Below, piece by piece: positions 31,464 through 42,589 of a stretch of DNA of 64,000 nucleotides. Source of the stretch: Strix aluco (Eukaryota > Chordata > Aves > Strigiformes > Strigidae). Position 1 is the first letter of the stretch, and every line of letters begins with the position of its first letter. Both the position numbers and the translations under genes were made by a program. The stretch is from assembly GCF_031877795.1 (NCBI RefSeq), contig NC_133970.1:45297538-45361537 (forward strand), written 5' to 3'. A model generated the notes under the pieces. It worked only from the letters and a program-made list of their open reading frames with translations. It ran no database searches and had not been told where the DNA came from.

Positions 31464-32372
31464 TGTCATGGATGAAAGCATTAACACGGTAATGATTTAA
31501 CAGGAAATCTAGATTTATTAATAACTAACAGCAATTGATCATTACAAAATAATGCAGAAAATGTTATAAAAATAGCGACTTATTTACAGATTCTAAGATG
31601 ACAAGATTCACACTAACTTACTTCATGGTATCTTAAATCTATACATATGTACATGTGCATACACAAACACAAAACTTACACACACAGAGATAAAAGTATT
31701 CAGATCCAGTAGAATGAAGTACGTACCCACACACCAATAAACAGAGAAAGAGCGGGTGAAAGAGAAGCTAGCTCAAAGAAAAGCTCCCTCTTCTCGAGTT
31801 TAGAGCAAATCCTCCCAATGCCTTGGCATTCCTCAACGGGCGATAATCGAGACTCGAGCTGGGGACTTCGCCCTGGCCTTCCGTCTGGAGCAGATGATAC
31901 CTTAAGGGTTTGGTACCTGAGAGGCGTCCCAGCTCAGGGGAGGTGCTGGTCACAGGCCCGCTGCGATCCAGGAGAGCTCAAAGGGTCTCCCTGGTGGTCG
32001 CCATTTATAGGGTCCAAGATAATTGACTTTTGTCAGATACCTTTTGCTCACGCCCAGCTCGAACAACAAAGTATTCTGGTGCCTTCCAGCAGTTGCACAA
32101 GAACTTGATGAATGTGCAACTCTGTTATTGTTCCCATTTGACCCCATCCCAGGCACAGGTGTGCCAGGCCCTTAGGAGATGATGGGCTGTTATAACTGCT
32201 TCTGAGCAATTGGGAGGGGCAGGAGCCAGGCTCGTTAAGGGGGCACCTTAACGTTAGCAGTCCTTATCTCCACAGATTGGTGTATAGCTCGGGGGAGGTG
32301 GGTGGAATCACATGTAGCACCAAGTAGCCAAACAAGGAGAGGCAAGGGGGGGGTGAGAATTGCACCACCACA
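31464..32372 (-). mobile_element. Solo LTR, 909 bp, with 5 bp target duplication
   Basis: Plus-strand ends TGTCATGGATG ... CACCACCACA, flanked by GGAGT at 31459-31463 and 32373-32377. AATAAA on the minus strand near 31500 gives the orientation. No viral coding sequence inside. It interrupts an older repeat. Confidence 0.85.
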
Positions 32373-32377
32373 GGAGT

Positions 32378-32809
32378 GTCAGGGAGAGGAACTGTTATGT
32401 GTTATGTACTGACTGCAGCCCCCCATTCCCTGTCATCTGTGTGCTGTGGAGGGGGGGAGGTTGTCAACTGATGCTACTGGAACAGGCACGTTCTTTAAAT
32501 GACCCTTGGTAGAATGAGAACTGGCCACAGGGTTGTAGTTATAATTAGATCTTTATTATTATATAAAGATTTTAGCAATCAACATAGCTTATTGTTACAC
32601 AGAATTTCTAGCAATTAGCATAGCTTTCCTATTACCTAAAATTTCAGTTACCTAGACTTCAGTCACCTGGACCCTCTGCAGATTAAGTCAAATTCTTAAT
32701 AATCAGTGTGCAATACAGTAATTGTAATCTAGACTCTTTAAAAGTACACGAGTCAATCCTCAGAGGAAGAAGTACAACAGAGGTCACAGTACTCTAGATG
32801 ATGGTGAGG
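32378..32809. repeat. Continuation of older LTR-like repeats
   Basis: About 32378-32500 seems to continue the interrupted repeat at 31205. From about 32510 AT-rich sequence with TTTATTATTATATAAAG resembles another minus-strand LTR, but its limits are unclear. Confidence 0.4.
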
Positions 32810-32813
32810 GTGC

Positions 32814-33555
32814 TGATTCGTGGAAAAAGACTACAATTCGGAGAGAGTTATACAGCAGGTATGTTTACTCTGGCACCGGGGTGCAAGGGGATTTCTCCAC
32901 AAAGCTTGCACACCCACTGCACATTTTACCAAAAACTTATCGAGTGTGGCTATACATATTCATTGGATTACATAACACAAACATACATATGCATGAGTAA
33001 GGCTGGGTTAGTTCTAGAGGCTGATGTCAGCAGTTTATGTTCTCTTTGCACCTGCGCATTGCCTCCTGGGGGGTGTCTTTGGGGGGGGGGCTTTGGGAGG
33101 AAGGCTCACAGTCCTCCTCACCTTGTACTTTTCCTCGGAGCATGCGCAGACTCTCTTAACCAATTTCTTGAATAACAAGAGTGTTTTCAGCCGGTTTACT
33201 CATTCTCTCTTATCTAAAAGTGCCAGTGTATCCATTTCTACCGTCCATATATGGCTATTGTATTCATTACCAAGACTAAACTAGTTAGAGCACATCTGCT
33301 TTCCAAGGACATGTTTCTTATTTTTGCTGAACACTGTAGTTCTTGGTAGGTTTCCACAGAAAACTGCTTTGTTTTGATGGACACAGTAGTCCTTGGTAAA
33401 ATTCCACAGAACAGTCTGGGCAAGCAGGATCATTAAGCAATATTAGCAATATTCAAAAATACTATAAGTTGCTATAAGTAAATAAGTTGCAAAGCAGTTT
33501 GCTATAAGTAAATAAGTAAATAAGTCACAAAGCAAGTAATCATTTCTCTGTATCA
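32814..33555 (+). mobile_element. Solo LTR, first arm of an inverted pair
   Basis: Begins TGATTCGTGG and ends CTCTGTATCA, flanked by GTGC at 32810-32813 and 33556-33559, a 4 bp duplication as for ERV1/gammaretroviruses. Strand is arbitrary here. The reverse complement of the same family is at 34136-34868. Confidence 0.85.
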
Positions 33556-33559
33556 GTGC

Positions 33560-34135
33560 TCTCCCTTCCCCCTCTATCACAGTGCAGACATCCCCTGTAT
33601 CACACCAGGAAGCATGAAGGCCTTAGCAGTCCAGCTGCTGTTGGATCTGCTTTTGGATAAGCCAATGTATTTATACCTCTCAGTTTGGGAGTTTAGTCTT
33701 TACGATTTCCATAAATTAGTGGATTCTGAAGAGGCTGCCAGACAATTAATATGCAAGAATTTTGACTGCAGGAGACAGCAAGCTGCAGGTGATAATAGCT
33801 GTATAATGATCTTTATCTCTTCCTGTACATTTTCCTGCATATGTGTTTCTCTCACTTTGACCTAATGATGCTATTCCCAGCATACATCAGGCCTTAGCAT
33901 GAGCTGTGTCTTAGCCAAAATCTGAGCAGGAGTTGAGTGAACAGTCACAGGAGGCATCCCTGACCACCAGGGGATCAGAGGTTTTGGCATCCAGAATATC
34001 TCATGTGCTGTTACACTAACCTGTTCTGTAACAGGTGTCACCATATCCTGGCAACAATGCTGTACCAGGTGTCAGGAGCAGGGAGTACCACTCACAGAGG
34101 TAGAGGAGTTGGGAATGAAAGAGTGAAGTTGAGCC
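33560..34135. other. Spacer between inverted LTRs
   Basis: About 580 bases. An 83-codon open frame (33614-33865) starts MKALAVQLLLDLLLDKPMYL. I do not recognise it. It may be a relic of the retroviral or host sequence that both LTRs landed in. Confidence 0.4.
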
Positions 34136-34868
34136 TGATACAGAGAAATGATTACTTGTTTTAAGACTTATTTACTTATAGAAAACCGCTTAGCAACTTA
34201 TTTCCTTACTTCTAGCAACTTATAGTATTACTTATAGTATTTTTGAATATTGCTAAGAATCCTGCTTGCCCAGACTGTTCTGTGGAATTTTACCAAGGAC
34301 TACTGTGTCCATCAAAACAAAGCAGTTTACTGTGGAAACCTACCAAGAACTGCAGTGTTCAGCAAAATATCATGCTTTTGTCCTTGAGGAACAGGTGTGC
34401 TCTAACTAGTTGGGCCTCGGTAATGAGTAAAGATAGCCATGTACAGGTTGTAGAAGTTTCATTGGTTCCCTTAAATAAGATAGGATGAGTAAACCGGCTG
34501 AAAAACATTTTTGTTGTTCAAGAAATTGGCCAAGAGAATCTGTGCATGCTCCGGGGAAAAACAAGGTGAGGCTTCCTCCCAAAGCCCCCCCCCCGAAGAC
34601 GCCCCCCAGGAGGCAATGCGCAGGTGCAAAGAGAACATAAACTGCTGACATCAGCCTCTAGAACTAACCCAGCCTTACTCATGCATATGTATGTTTGTGT
34701 TATGTAATCAATGAATATGTATAGCCACACTCGATAAGTTTCTGGTAAAATGTGCGGTGGGTGTGCAAGCTTTGTGGAGAAATCCCCTTGCACCCCAGCG
34801 CCGGAGTAAACATACCTGCTTTAGAACTCTATTTCGAGTTGTAGAGTCTGTTTTTCCATGAATCAGCC
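34136..34868 (-). mobile_element. Solo LTR, second arm of an inverted pair
   Basis: Reverse complement of the 32814-33555 family: starts TGATACAGAG and ends CATGAATC(A). Possible flank AGCC on both sides if the last A is excluded, so the duplication is less clear than for its partner. It differs from the partner by many substitutions and small gaps, so the two are separate insertions. Confidence 0.8.
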
Positions 34869-34972
34869 TGGGAAAAAGGGAGGGGGGGAGGGGGGAAGAT
34901 GTTTTAGTTTTTATTATTGTTTCTCACCATCCAAATCTATTTATTTGGCAATATATTAAATAAATTTTCACA

Positions 34973-35190
34973 CAGAATCACAGAATGGTTGAGGTTGGAA
35001 GGGACCTCTGGAGGTCATCTGGTCCAATGCCCCCTGCTCAAGCAGGACCACCTAGAGCCAGTTGCTCAGCAACATGTCCAGGTGGATTTTGAGCATCTCC
35101 AAGTATGGAGACTCCACAACCTCACAGGGCAACCTGTGTCAGTGCTCAGTCACCCTCACAGTAAAAACGTGTTTCCTGATTATGGGAATA
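34973..35190 (-). mobile_element. CR1 LINE 3' fragment
   Basis: CACAGAATCACAGAATGGTTGAGGTTGGAAGGGACC is the complement of a CR1 tail and 3' region. It is truncated after about 215 bases. Confidence 0.9.
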
Positions 35191-35399
35191 TAACGGAAGA
35201 TTGGCAAGGAGGGCTGTAAATACGCTCAAATGACTTGCAGCTGGGGTGCTGAAAAAACACATATATCGCACTAATTGTTGTTTAGCTTTGTGCGCTTGAC
35301 AGGTAGAATGTCTGTGTTTAGATAACACAGGCCTGTGAGAGACTCAGAGGGACCTTATCAAATATGCTTGAGATTCCTGCCCTGCTGTGGGAAAGAGCA

Positions 35400-35623
35400 A
35401 AGCACAGTGGAGAAGTAGTGTAAGGAACTGAAGGAATTAATGCCTCAAACATTGATCTACAGGGAAAGCCTCAAGGACAAGCTGTGGCCTTTGTGATTAG
35501 TCTAAGGAATGAATTATCAGCCTAGGGAAGCACAGGGTGTATGGAAGGGTGCATGTCTCTGCTCCCTTCAGTTGCATAGCCAAATTCCCTAGATAAGCCT
35601 TGAAGGGAGGAGACATAGACTGA
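35400..35623 (+). mobile_element. 3' internal segment and polypurine tract of an ERV
   Basis: About 220 bases match, on the opposite strand, the sequence at 56867-57065 beside another LTR (shared GGAACTGAAGGAA, AATGCCTCAAACATT, CTCAAGGACAAGCTGTGGCC). A purine stretch GAAGGGAGGAGACA precedes the LTR start at about 35624. No coding frame remains. Confidence 0.7.
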
Positions 35624-36145
35624 GTAAAACCATATGTTCAGGTTAAGGCCTACACCTTAATTTATGACTATAGCCTTGAAGAAGAGCTAAACAACTGATA
35701 AGAGAGATAAACAACTGACACCAGATGGAGCTATAATTGCCCAAGAAACAAAAACTGAGGAAAAGGAAAAGGTAAAGCTGGTAGGGGAAGATCGTGACCA
35801 CCGACTCAATTGGACAAAAGGGTTAATGTACCCCATTCCCCCTCAACGCATGCACAGAACCCATGCTCCACCTTTTTCCTCAACTCTTAAGGAAATGAGT
35901 TTGTGGAATATCTGCCTCTCTTGGACTAGCATGCTAATCAGCTGATAAGATGAACTTAAAAGGTGACAGAAAACTTTACTGTGTGTACACCCACCTGAAG
36001 TGCTAAGGCTTGGACAACAAACTCAAGCCAGAGTTGACCTATAGATGAATCCTGTATATTTTATAACTGATAACCATTGTGCTAGTGGGCACTGTACTAA
36101 GTTATAACAACCCACCTATGTGGATGTAAAAAGTGATATAAAGCA
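35624..36145 (+). repeat. LTR matching the family at 56334-56866
   Basis: Starts TAGACTGAGTAAAACC, against TGGACTGAGCAAAACC in the other copy. The two share CAGCTGATAAGATGAACTTA and ACAGAAAACTTT. The first base pair TG has become TA. Its right end merges into the next LTR family at about 36150. Confidence 0.65.
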
Positions 36146-36150
36146 TTGAA

Positions 36151-36315
36151 ATACTGAAGCCTGAACAACAGGCCCTGAGCCGAAGCTGCTAACTTAGCAT
36201 GTAGTCATTAACAAAGTATTTAAGCTCACTAGGGAAAGATGCAGCTTAGACAGAATGTAATCAGTAGTGAGGATGAAAGGCCGAGAGAATGTATCCAACT
36301 TTCCTTGTTTAGCCT
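36151..36315 (+). repeat. Second LTR family, left part, interrupted by a CR1
   Basis: TGAAATACTGAAGCCTGAAC matches the start of the minus-strand copy at 38757, and GAAAGATGCAGCTTAGACAG through CAACTTTCCTTGTTTAGC matches the copy near 42250-42330. The rest of this LTR resumes at about 37858. Confidence 0.7.
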
Positions 36316-37857
36316 TAGAATCATAGAATCATAGAATCATTCAGGTTGGAAAAGACCCTTGGGATCATCGAGTCCAACCATCAGCCCTACTCTACAAAGT
36401 TCTCCCCTACACCACATCCCCCAACAGCTCATCCAAACGGCCCTTAAACACACCCAGGGATGGTGACTCCACCCCCTCCCTGGGCAGCCTATTCCACTGT
36501 CTGACCACTCTTTCTCTGAAAGATTTTTTCCTAATGTCCGGTCTGAACCTCCCCTCTTGCAGTTTAAAGCCATTCCCTCTTGTTCTATCACTAATTACCT
36601 GTGAGAAGAGACCAGCACCAACCTCTCTACAATGTCCTTTCAGGTAGGTGTAGAGAGTGATGAGGTCTCCCCTCAGCCTTCTCTTCCTCAAACTGAACAG
36701 TCCCAGCTCCTTCAATTGCTCCTCACAGGATTTATTCTCCAGGCCCTTCATGAGCTTCGTTGCCCTCCTCTGCACTCGCTCCAGCACCTCGAGATCTCTC
36801 TCGTATTGAGGTGCCCAAAACTGGACACAACACTCCAGGTGTGGCCTCACCAGTGCAGAGTACAGGGGGACTATCCCCTCCCTACTTCTGCTGGTCACAC
36901 TATTTCTAATCCAAGCCAGGATGCCGTTGGCTTTCTTGGCCACCCGGGCACACTGCCGGCTCATGTTCAGCTGCTTGTCAATTAGAACCCCCAGATCCTT
37001 CTCTTCCAGACATCTCTCCAGCCACACCTCCCCAAGCCTGTAGCCATGCAGGGGGTTGTTGTGGCCCAAGTGCAGGACCTGGCACTTGGCCCTGTTGAAG
37101 CCCATCCTGTTAACATTGGCCACCGATCCAATCTATCCAAGTCTCTCTGTAGAGCCTCCCTATTCTAATGCAGATCGACACTCCCGCTTAACTTGGTGTC
37201 ATCTGCGAACTTACTGATAATGCACTCTATGTCCTTATCAAGATCATCAATAAAGATGTTGAACAGAAATGGTCCCAACACCGAGCCCTGAGGAACACCA
37301 CTTGTGACCAGCTGGATTTAGCTCCATTGACCACCACTCTCTGGGACCGTCCATCCAGCAGGTGCTTGACCCAGCAGACCGTTTGCTCATCCAGGCCATG
37401 GGCAGCCAGTTTTTCTATGAGAATTCTATGGGGAACTGTGTCGAATGCTTTTCGAAAATCCAGGTAGATAATATCCACAGCCTTTCCCTCGTCCAGTAGT
37501 CAGGTCATCTTGTCATAGAAGGAGATCAGGTTTGTCAGGCAGGACCTGCCTTTCATAAACCCATGCTGACTAGGCCTGATCCCCTGGTTGTCCATTATAT
37601 GACTTGTAATGGCACTCGAGATGACCTGCTCCATGACCTTCCCTGGCACCGAGGTCAGACTGACAGCTCTATAGTTTCCTGGATCCTCCTTTCTGCCTCT
37701 CTTGTAGATGGGTGTCACATTTGCCACCCTCCAGTCCACTGGGACCTCCCCAGTCAGCCATGACTTCAGGTAAATCGTGGAAAGCAGCTTGGCGAGCACA
37801 TCTGCCAACTCCCTCAGCACCCTTGGGTGTAACCAATCCGGTCCCACAGACTTGTTC
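36316..37857 (-). mobile_element. CR1 LINE inserted in an LTR
   Basis: About 1.54 kb of CR1 in minus orientation with the tail at 36316 and the 5' truncation at 37857. The ORF2 pieces at 36407-37123 and 37227-37857 cover the RT palm (VDIIYLDFRKAFDTVPHRIL), the region before FADD and the C-terminal part ([18 protein letters not shown]). A stop and frame change lie near 37500 and 37227. Both sides are sequence of the same LTR family, so this CR1 came in after the LTR. Confidence 0.9.
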
Positions 37858-38403
37858 AAGGCTGAGAACCCAAGTATTTGGCCTTGTTGGAAACTCCCTT
37901 GGTTTCCCCTCCCCCGAGCCCTGACCAGGCTTTGGGTGGAATCCAACAGGAGAATGAAACCAGAAACTTTCCGCTCAAAACAAAGGTGCCAGCTATTCTG
38001 GCTTGTCGATCTCTGGTATATAAGGCTGGACCCGCTCACAGCGACTTTGGAAGCCTCACCTACGGGTGGACGCACCGCGTAGGATTTCCCACTTGCCGGG
38101 ACAGGCTCTCCAAATCCTCGCTGTAACCGGGGCTGCCCAGCGCCTGCGGGTCTGGATGATGGTAACATACGCAAGTGGTGATGGATCTTTCTTAATCACT
38201 CTTCTCTCTCTCAGGTAGTAATGATTTGATGCATTACCCTGTATTTTCCTGTTTGTTGCTTTAAGTGCACTATTCTGCCTTTTCTTCCTACATGTTTTCT
38301 GTATTACGCTGTTACATTACTTGGTTATCACCAGTAAAATACACCTGCTCTTTTCATTCTGGTGTCTGAGTTTAATTGGTATCCTTAATCAGCAAAACAC
38401 CAC
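37858..38403 (+). repeat. Second LTR family, right part (U3 end, R, U5)
   Basis: Has a TATA box (GGTATATAAGG at about 38016) and a U5-like end with CAGTAAAATACACC. CAACAGGAGAATGAAACCAG and the following bases match the minus-strand copies at 38441-38757 and 41930-42456. Confidence 0.7.
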
Positions 38404-38440
38404 CACCCAGGATTACTGGACCTGAGACAACGCTGGATCA
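38404..38440 (+). repeat. Short scrap of the 56334-type LTR
   Basis: CACCCAGGATTACTGGACCTGAGACAACGCTGGA has its counterpart, reverse-complemented, at about 56540-56575 inside another LTR family. It lies between the two oppositely oriented LTR pieces. Confidence 0.55.
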
Positions 38441-38757
38441 GCAAGCCAGAATAGCTGGCACCTTTGTTTTAAGCGGAAATATCTGTTTTCAATCTCACAT
38501 TAGATTCCCCCAGAGCCTGGCCAGGGCTCAAGGGAGAAGCAAAGGGAGTTTCCCTGCTTATCTAATTGGATTATGCACAAGGTCTCACATCAGGCCACAG
38601 TGACAGACTACGGTCTCCACGACCCTGTTATTTTATCCACACATAAAGAAAGATACATATACATTCAAGATAGCTACATCTTCCATACATATTTCACTAA
38701 TGATTACATACTGTGTTAGCAGCTTTGACTCAGGGCCTGTTGCTCAGGCTTCAATAC
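38441..38757 (-). repeat. Second LTR family, partial U3, inverted
   Basis: The minus strand starts TGAAGTATTGAAGCCTGAGC at 38757, directly beside the CR1 tail at 38758, and runs to TTCTGGCTTGC at 38441, where it stops short of R and U5. It is in tail-to-tail orientation to 37858-38403. Confidence 0.7.
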
Positions 38758-39953
38758 TTCACAGAATCACAGAATCATCTAGGTTGGAAAAGACCTTGAA
38801 GATCATCCAGTCCAACCGTTAACCTAGCACTGACAGTTCCCAACTACACCATATCCCTAAGCGCTATGTTGACCCTACTCTTAAACACCTCCAGGGATGG
38901 GGACTCCACCACCTCCCTGGGCAGCCCATTCCAACACCTAACAACCCGTTCTGTAAAGAAATACTTCCTAATATCCAGTCTACACCTTCCCTGGTGCAAC
39001 TTGAGGCCATTACCTCTTGTCCTATCGCTTGTTACTTGGGTCAAGAGGCTCATCCCCAGCTCTCTGCACCCTCCTTTCAGGGAGTTGTAGAGGGCAATGA
39101 GGTCTCCCCTCAGCCTCCTCTTCTCCAGACTAAACAACCCCAGTTCCCTCAGCCGTTCCTCGTACGACATGTGCTCCAGACCCTTCACCAGCTCCGTTGC
39201 CCTTCTCTGGACACGCTCGAGTAATTCAATGGCCTTTTTGTAGTGAGGGGCCCAAAACTGAACACAGTCATCAAGGGGCGACCTCACCAGTGCCAAGTAC
39301 AGGGGTAAGATCCCTTCCCTGTCCCTGCTGGCCACGCTATTGCTGATACAAGCCAGGATGCCATTGGCCTTCTTGGCCACCTGGGCACACTGCTGGCTCC
39401 TGTTCAGCCGGCTGTCAATCAACCCCCCCAGGTCCCTCTCTGACTGGCAGCTCTCCAGCCACTCCTCCCCAAGCCTGTAGCGCTGCTGGGGGTTGTTGTG
39501 GCCCAAGTGCAGCACCCGGCATTTGGCCTTATTGAAACTCCTCCAGTTGGCCTCAGACCATCACTCCAGCCTGGCCAGGTCTCTCTGCAGAGCCTCCCTA
39601 CCCTCGAGCAGATCAACACTCCCACCCAACTTGGTGTCATTTGCAAACTGACTGAGGGTGCACTCGATCCCCTCATCTAGATCATCAATAAAGATGTTAA
39701 ACAGGAGTGGCCCCAACACCGAGCCCTGGGGGACACCACTCGTGACCGGCCACCAACCGGATTTAACTCCGTTCACCACAACTCTTTGGGCCCGGCCATC
39801 CGGCCAGTTTTTTACCCAGCGAAGCGTGTGCCCATCCAAGCCTCGAGCAGCCAGTTTCGCCAGGAGAATGCTGTGGAAAATGGTGTCAAAGGCCTTACTA
39901 AAGTCAAGGTAAACTACATCCACAGCCTTTCCCTCATCCAATAAGCAGGTCCC
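38758..39953 (-). mobile_element. CR1 LINE, 5' end cut by the ERV-C LTR
   Basis: The tail is at 38760-38790. The ORF2 parts at 38844-39515 and 39561-39953 include the RT palm ([20 protein letters not shown]), a FANDTKL in place of the usual FADDTKL at the catalytic site, and the C-terminal region. The copy ends abruptly where the LTR of ERV-C begins. Confidence 0.92.
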
Positions 39954-40336
39954 TGCCGACGCGGAAGTCTCGGACACAACTTAGACGACCAATTTGATCA
40001 AGTTGATGCCACTTTATTAAAGGCTACACAGCAATTTATACTCTATCACAAGTTTCACGCGCCGCTATCTTATTGCTAATAGGCTAAAGCTACTTGTTCA
40101 CACGTCCTTCTGCCCTCTATGATTGATCCCGGTGTGGTGTCCACGCGCTGCTCTCCCCCCAGGTAGACCCCCTGTTTTCAACATTCCCACATCTTTATCT
40201 CTTGGGCAGGAATGTAGTTTCTCAGGCCGTCTCGGCCTTGTTTGTGTCCTTGAACACAGCTGCAGCTTGCTGTTACAGTGAGGCCCCTTGCTCTGGATCG
40301 CTCACAACACGTCTGTTGTTCTCCAGCGATGCCACA
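39954..40336 (-). repeat. Left LTR of ERV-C
   Basis: Plus strand TGCCGACGCGG ... GCGATGCCACA. TATAAA (minus) near 40032 and AATAAA near 40012-40020. It differs from 46458-46839 by roughly 15-20 bases, mostly transitions. A polypurine tract (AAAAAGGGGGATT, minus) abuts at 40337-40350. Confidence 0.93.
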
Positions 40337-40349
40337 AATCCCCCTTTTT

Positions 40350-40994
40350 GTTTTTGAGCGATCCAGACCCCCCTGTGGTCCTGTGCTAAAAACATTGCAC
40401 CGACAGTCCTCTGCAGGGCCCTTTGCAGAAGGCCTATAAGGCAAGGCAACCTTAAGGGCACAGTCACTACAATCAAAAGGACTACTCCGACAGTTCTGAC
40501 TAATGTTATCAACCAACCAGATAATCCCCAACCTTTAACCATCCTTGTCAGCCAGTCCAAGCCATCATCTCCTGTTAAGCGTTTGACTCCATCCTTCAAT
40601 TGCTGAATGCTTTTAAAAATAGATTCTGAATGATCGGATAGATTCATACAACACATTCCTCCAAATTCAGCACATCCATGTCCTTGCGCTAGAAGCAAAA
40701 GTCAATCGCAGCTCTATTCTATAACGTAGCATGTCTAACACTATCAGCATCAGTTAAAAGACCACTTAAAGCCAAAGAAGTAGCATTAGTTTGTTTGCCA
40801 AGTCAAAACTGCAGTGGGTTCGGCCATGTATCCACAGGTATTTCTACCAAGCATGTAGAGAACGGATTTTCAGGGCTTGCGGTGGCGTTTGGTTGTGAGA
40901 CCACCCATCCTTCACCCTGAGGCAGGTTCCAATACAGGCCGAACACACCGAGCAGGAACCCAGCGAGAGCCGGCATCTGTGAAAACACAAACAT
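40350..40994 (-). pseudogene. env: env remnant of ERV-C, SU largely deleted
   Basis: The frame at 40803-40994 codes a signal peptide (MPALAGFLLGVFGLYWNLPQ) and a short SU beginning with one N-glycosylation site. It then passes directly into the TM heptad region (LLTDADSVRHA, about 40740). The frame at 40273-40698 has CAEFGGMCC (CX6CC), a hydrophobic membrane span (VVLLIVVTVPL) and a tail. The fusion peptide and almost all of SU are gone. TM is of the same ALV/gamma type as in ERV-B. Confidence 0.85.
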
Positions 40995-41017
40995 AACCCT
41001 TGCTCCAAGTTAATATC

Positions 41018-41536
41018 TCATTCGGTTTCTGTTTCATCTTTCTTAACTTCCTTTTTCCAGGGTCGCACCCATCGACTCGGAACCCATCTAGTGCCGGTAT
41101 CGGTAATAACGCAGGCATAGCCTCGACCCGTCATTTTTAGTTCCACAGGTCCTTTCCACTCTCCTATAGCAACATCTTTGTACTGAGCAAAAGCACCATC
41201 TCCACACCGGCTTATACCGGATTTCAGACCCATACTTATGTATTACTACTGGTGGTTCCTCCCTGTCACCTGTGAGCTGTAAGTACTTTAACACATACAC
41301 CGCTTTTGCAAGTGGTTCTGCAGCAGCCCAGACCTCTCCCCCTTTTTGTTTTTGCAAAAGCGCCTTTAAAGTTTTGATGCGCTCTCTCCATGATGGCTTG
41401 CCCCGTGGGGGAATGTGGTATAGCTGTGATGTGACGTATACCCCAGAGTTGACAAAAGAGAGCAAATTTTTGAGAGGTATAGGCTGGTCCATTATCAGTT
41501 TCACGGGTCAATTGAACTAATTTCCCATATTCTCAG
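41018..41536 (-). pseudogene. pol: Second integrase piece (core and C-terminus) in ERV-C
   Basis: The segment at 41266-41511 has ETDNGPAYTSQKF and PTGQAIMERAH, holding the second Asp and the Glu of the catalytic triad. 41018-41233 carries EWKGPVELKMTGRGYACVIT, the C-terminal domain, in a shifted frame. The first catalytic Asp and the zinc domain are missing at the border with the inserted LTR. Confidence 0.82.
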
Positions 41537-42456
41537 GCGCATTCCGCCCTACCGCGATGGTAACTTCTCACAGCTTAGTGCTTTTTCGCAGTTCAGTGTT
41601 GCAGCTGGCCGCTGTTTTTGCCCGCTACCTTGGCACAACTCAGCAGTTTCTGATCTATCTTCCAAGCCCTGTTCTTCCTAGCTATTGCTCAGAGGCTGTG
41701 TAAAGCTACACCTGCAAGACTTATTTTGAGACTTCATCAATTAAGGGTTAGGCAAGCTTCAAAAAACACAGCATACTTAAAATAGTTTCACAGAAGGCTA
41801 GAAACAATACAGCAGTTACAGTTACTAGGTAAAAAAGAGTAGGCTAATTTCAGTACCCGTAATTAGGGGATATGACTAAATACTACAAAAATAAACAGTA
41901 AGGAAAATACGGAATAGCACACTTACTTAATGGGGTACTAACATTCAGATCCGCAATTGCTGGGGAACCCTGGATGCAGCGAGAATTTAGAGTGCCCTTC
42001 CTCGCAAACCGGAAATCCTACGCGATGCGTCCATCCGTAGGTGAGGCATCCAACATCGCTGCAAGCAGGTCCAGCCTCATATATCTAAATCAGCAGGCCA
42101 AAATAACTGGCAACTTTCTTTGAGCGGAAACATCTGATTTCATCCTCCTGTTGGGTTCCACCCAGAGCCTGGCCACCACTCAAGGGGGAAAACCAAGGGA
42201 GTTTCTAATAAGGTTAAACACTTGAGGTCTTGCTTCTTAATATTGCTAAACAAGGAAAGTTGAATACACACATTCTTATAGCATTTCATCCTTATTAATA
42301 ACTACATTTTGTCTAAGCTACATCTTTCACTAGTGACTAGTAAGCCTATATATGTCATCAAGGAGTTGCAATTACTGTCAGCATTTTCTCTTAAAAGAGT
42401 TGGCAACTGCAGTGTGATTAAGGACTGAGACAGTGTATTTGGTCCTATTGCAGCAG
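41537..42456 (-). repeat. LTR-containing insertion inside ERV-C
   Basis: The part from about 41930 to 42456 belongs to the second LTR family (TTCCGGTTTGCGAGG, AACTCCCTTGG and TTAGACAAAATGTAGTTATT are shared with 36151-38403). The remaining 41537-41930 has no recognised content. It separates two integrase pieces that come from different proviral copies. Limits are approximate. Confidence 0.65.
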
Positions 42457-42589
42457 CAAGCATTGCCCATCCATTCTGCTTAAATGATCAGTCGAAGAGA
42501 CCACAAACTGTCGGCACAGGGGCACCCACAGCACCCACAGCCGGCTCCTGAGTGTCCACCAAAAGCTGCCTCTCACGCCTCAGGTATGG

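Noticed and set aside
33614-33865. Possible further GFM2 exon or small host gene
   Set aside because: No resemblance to the GFM2 sequence expected after EQ at 30793, no convincing splice sites, and it lies between inverted LTRs. Kept only as an unidentified segment.
32814-34868. A single provirus with inverted LTRs
   Set aside because: LTRs of a provirus are direct repeats. Each arm has its own flanking duplication and the spacer holds no viral gene.
37563-38126. Plus-strand frames of up to 101 codons
   Set aside because: Antisense to the CR1 ORF2 and running through an LTR. Not independent genes.
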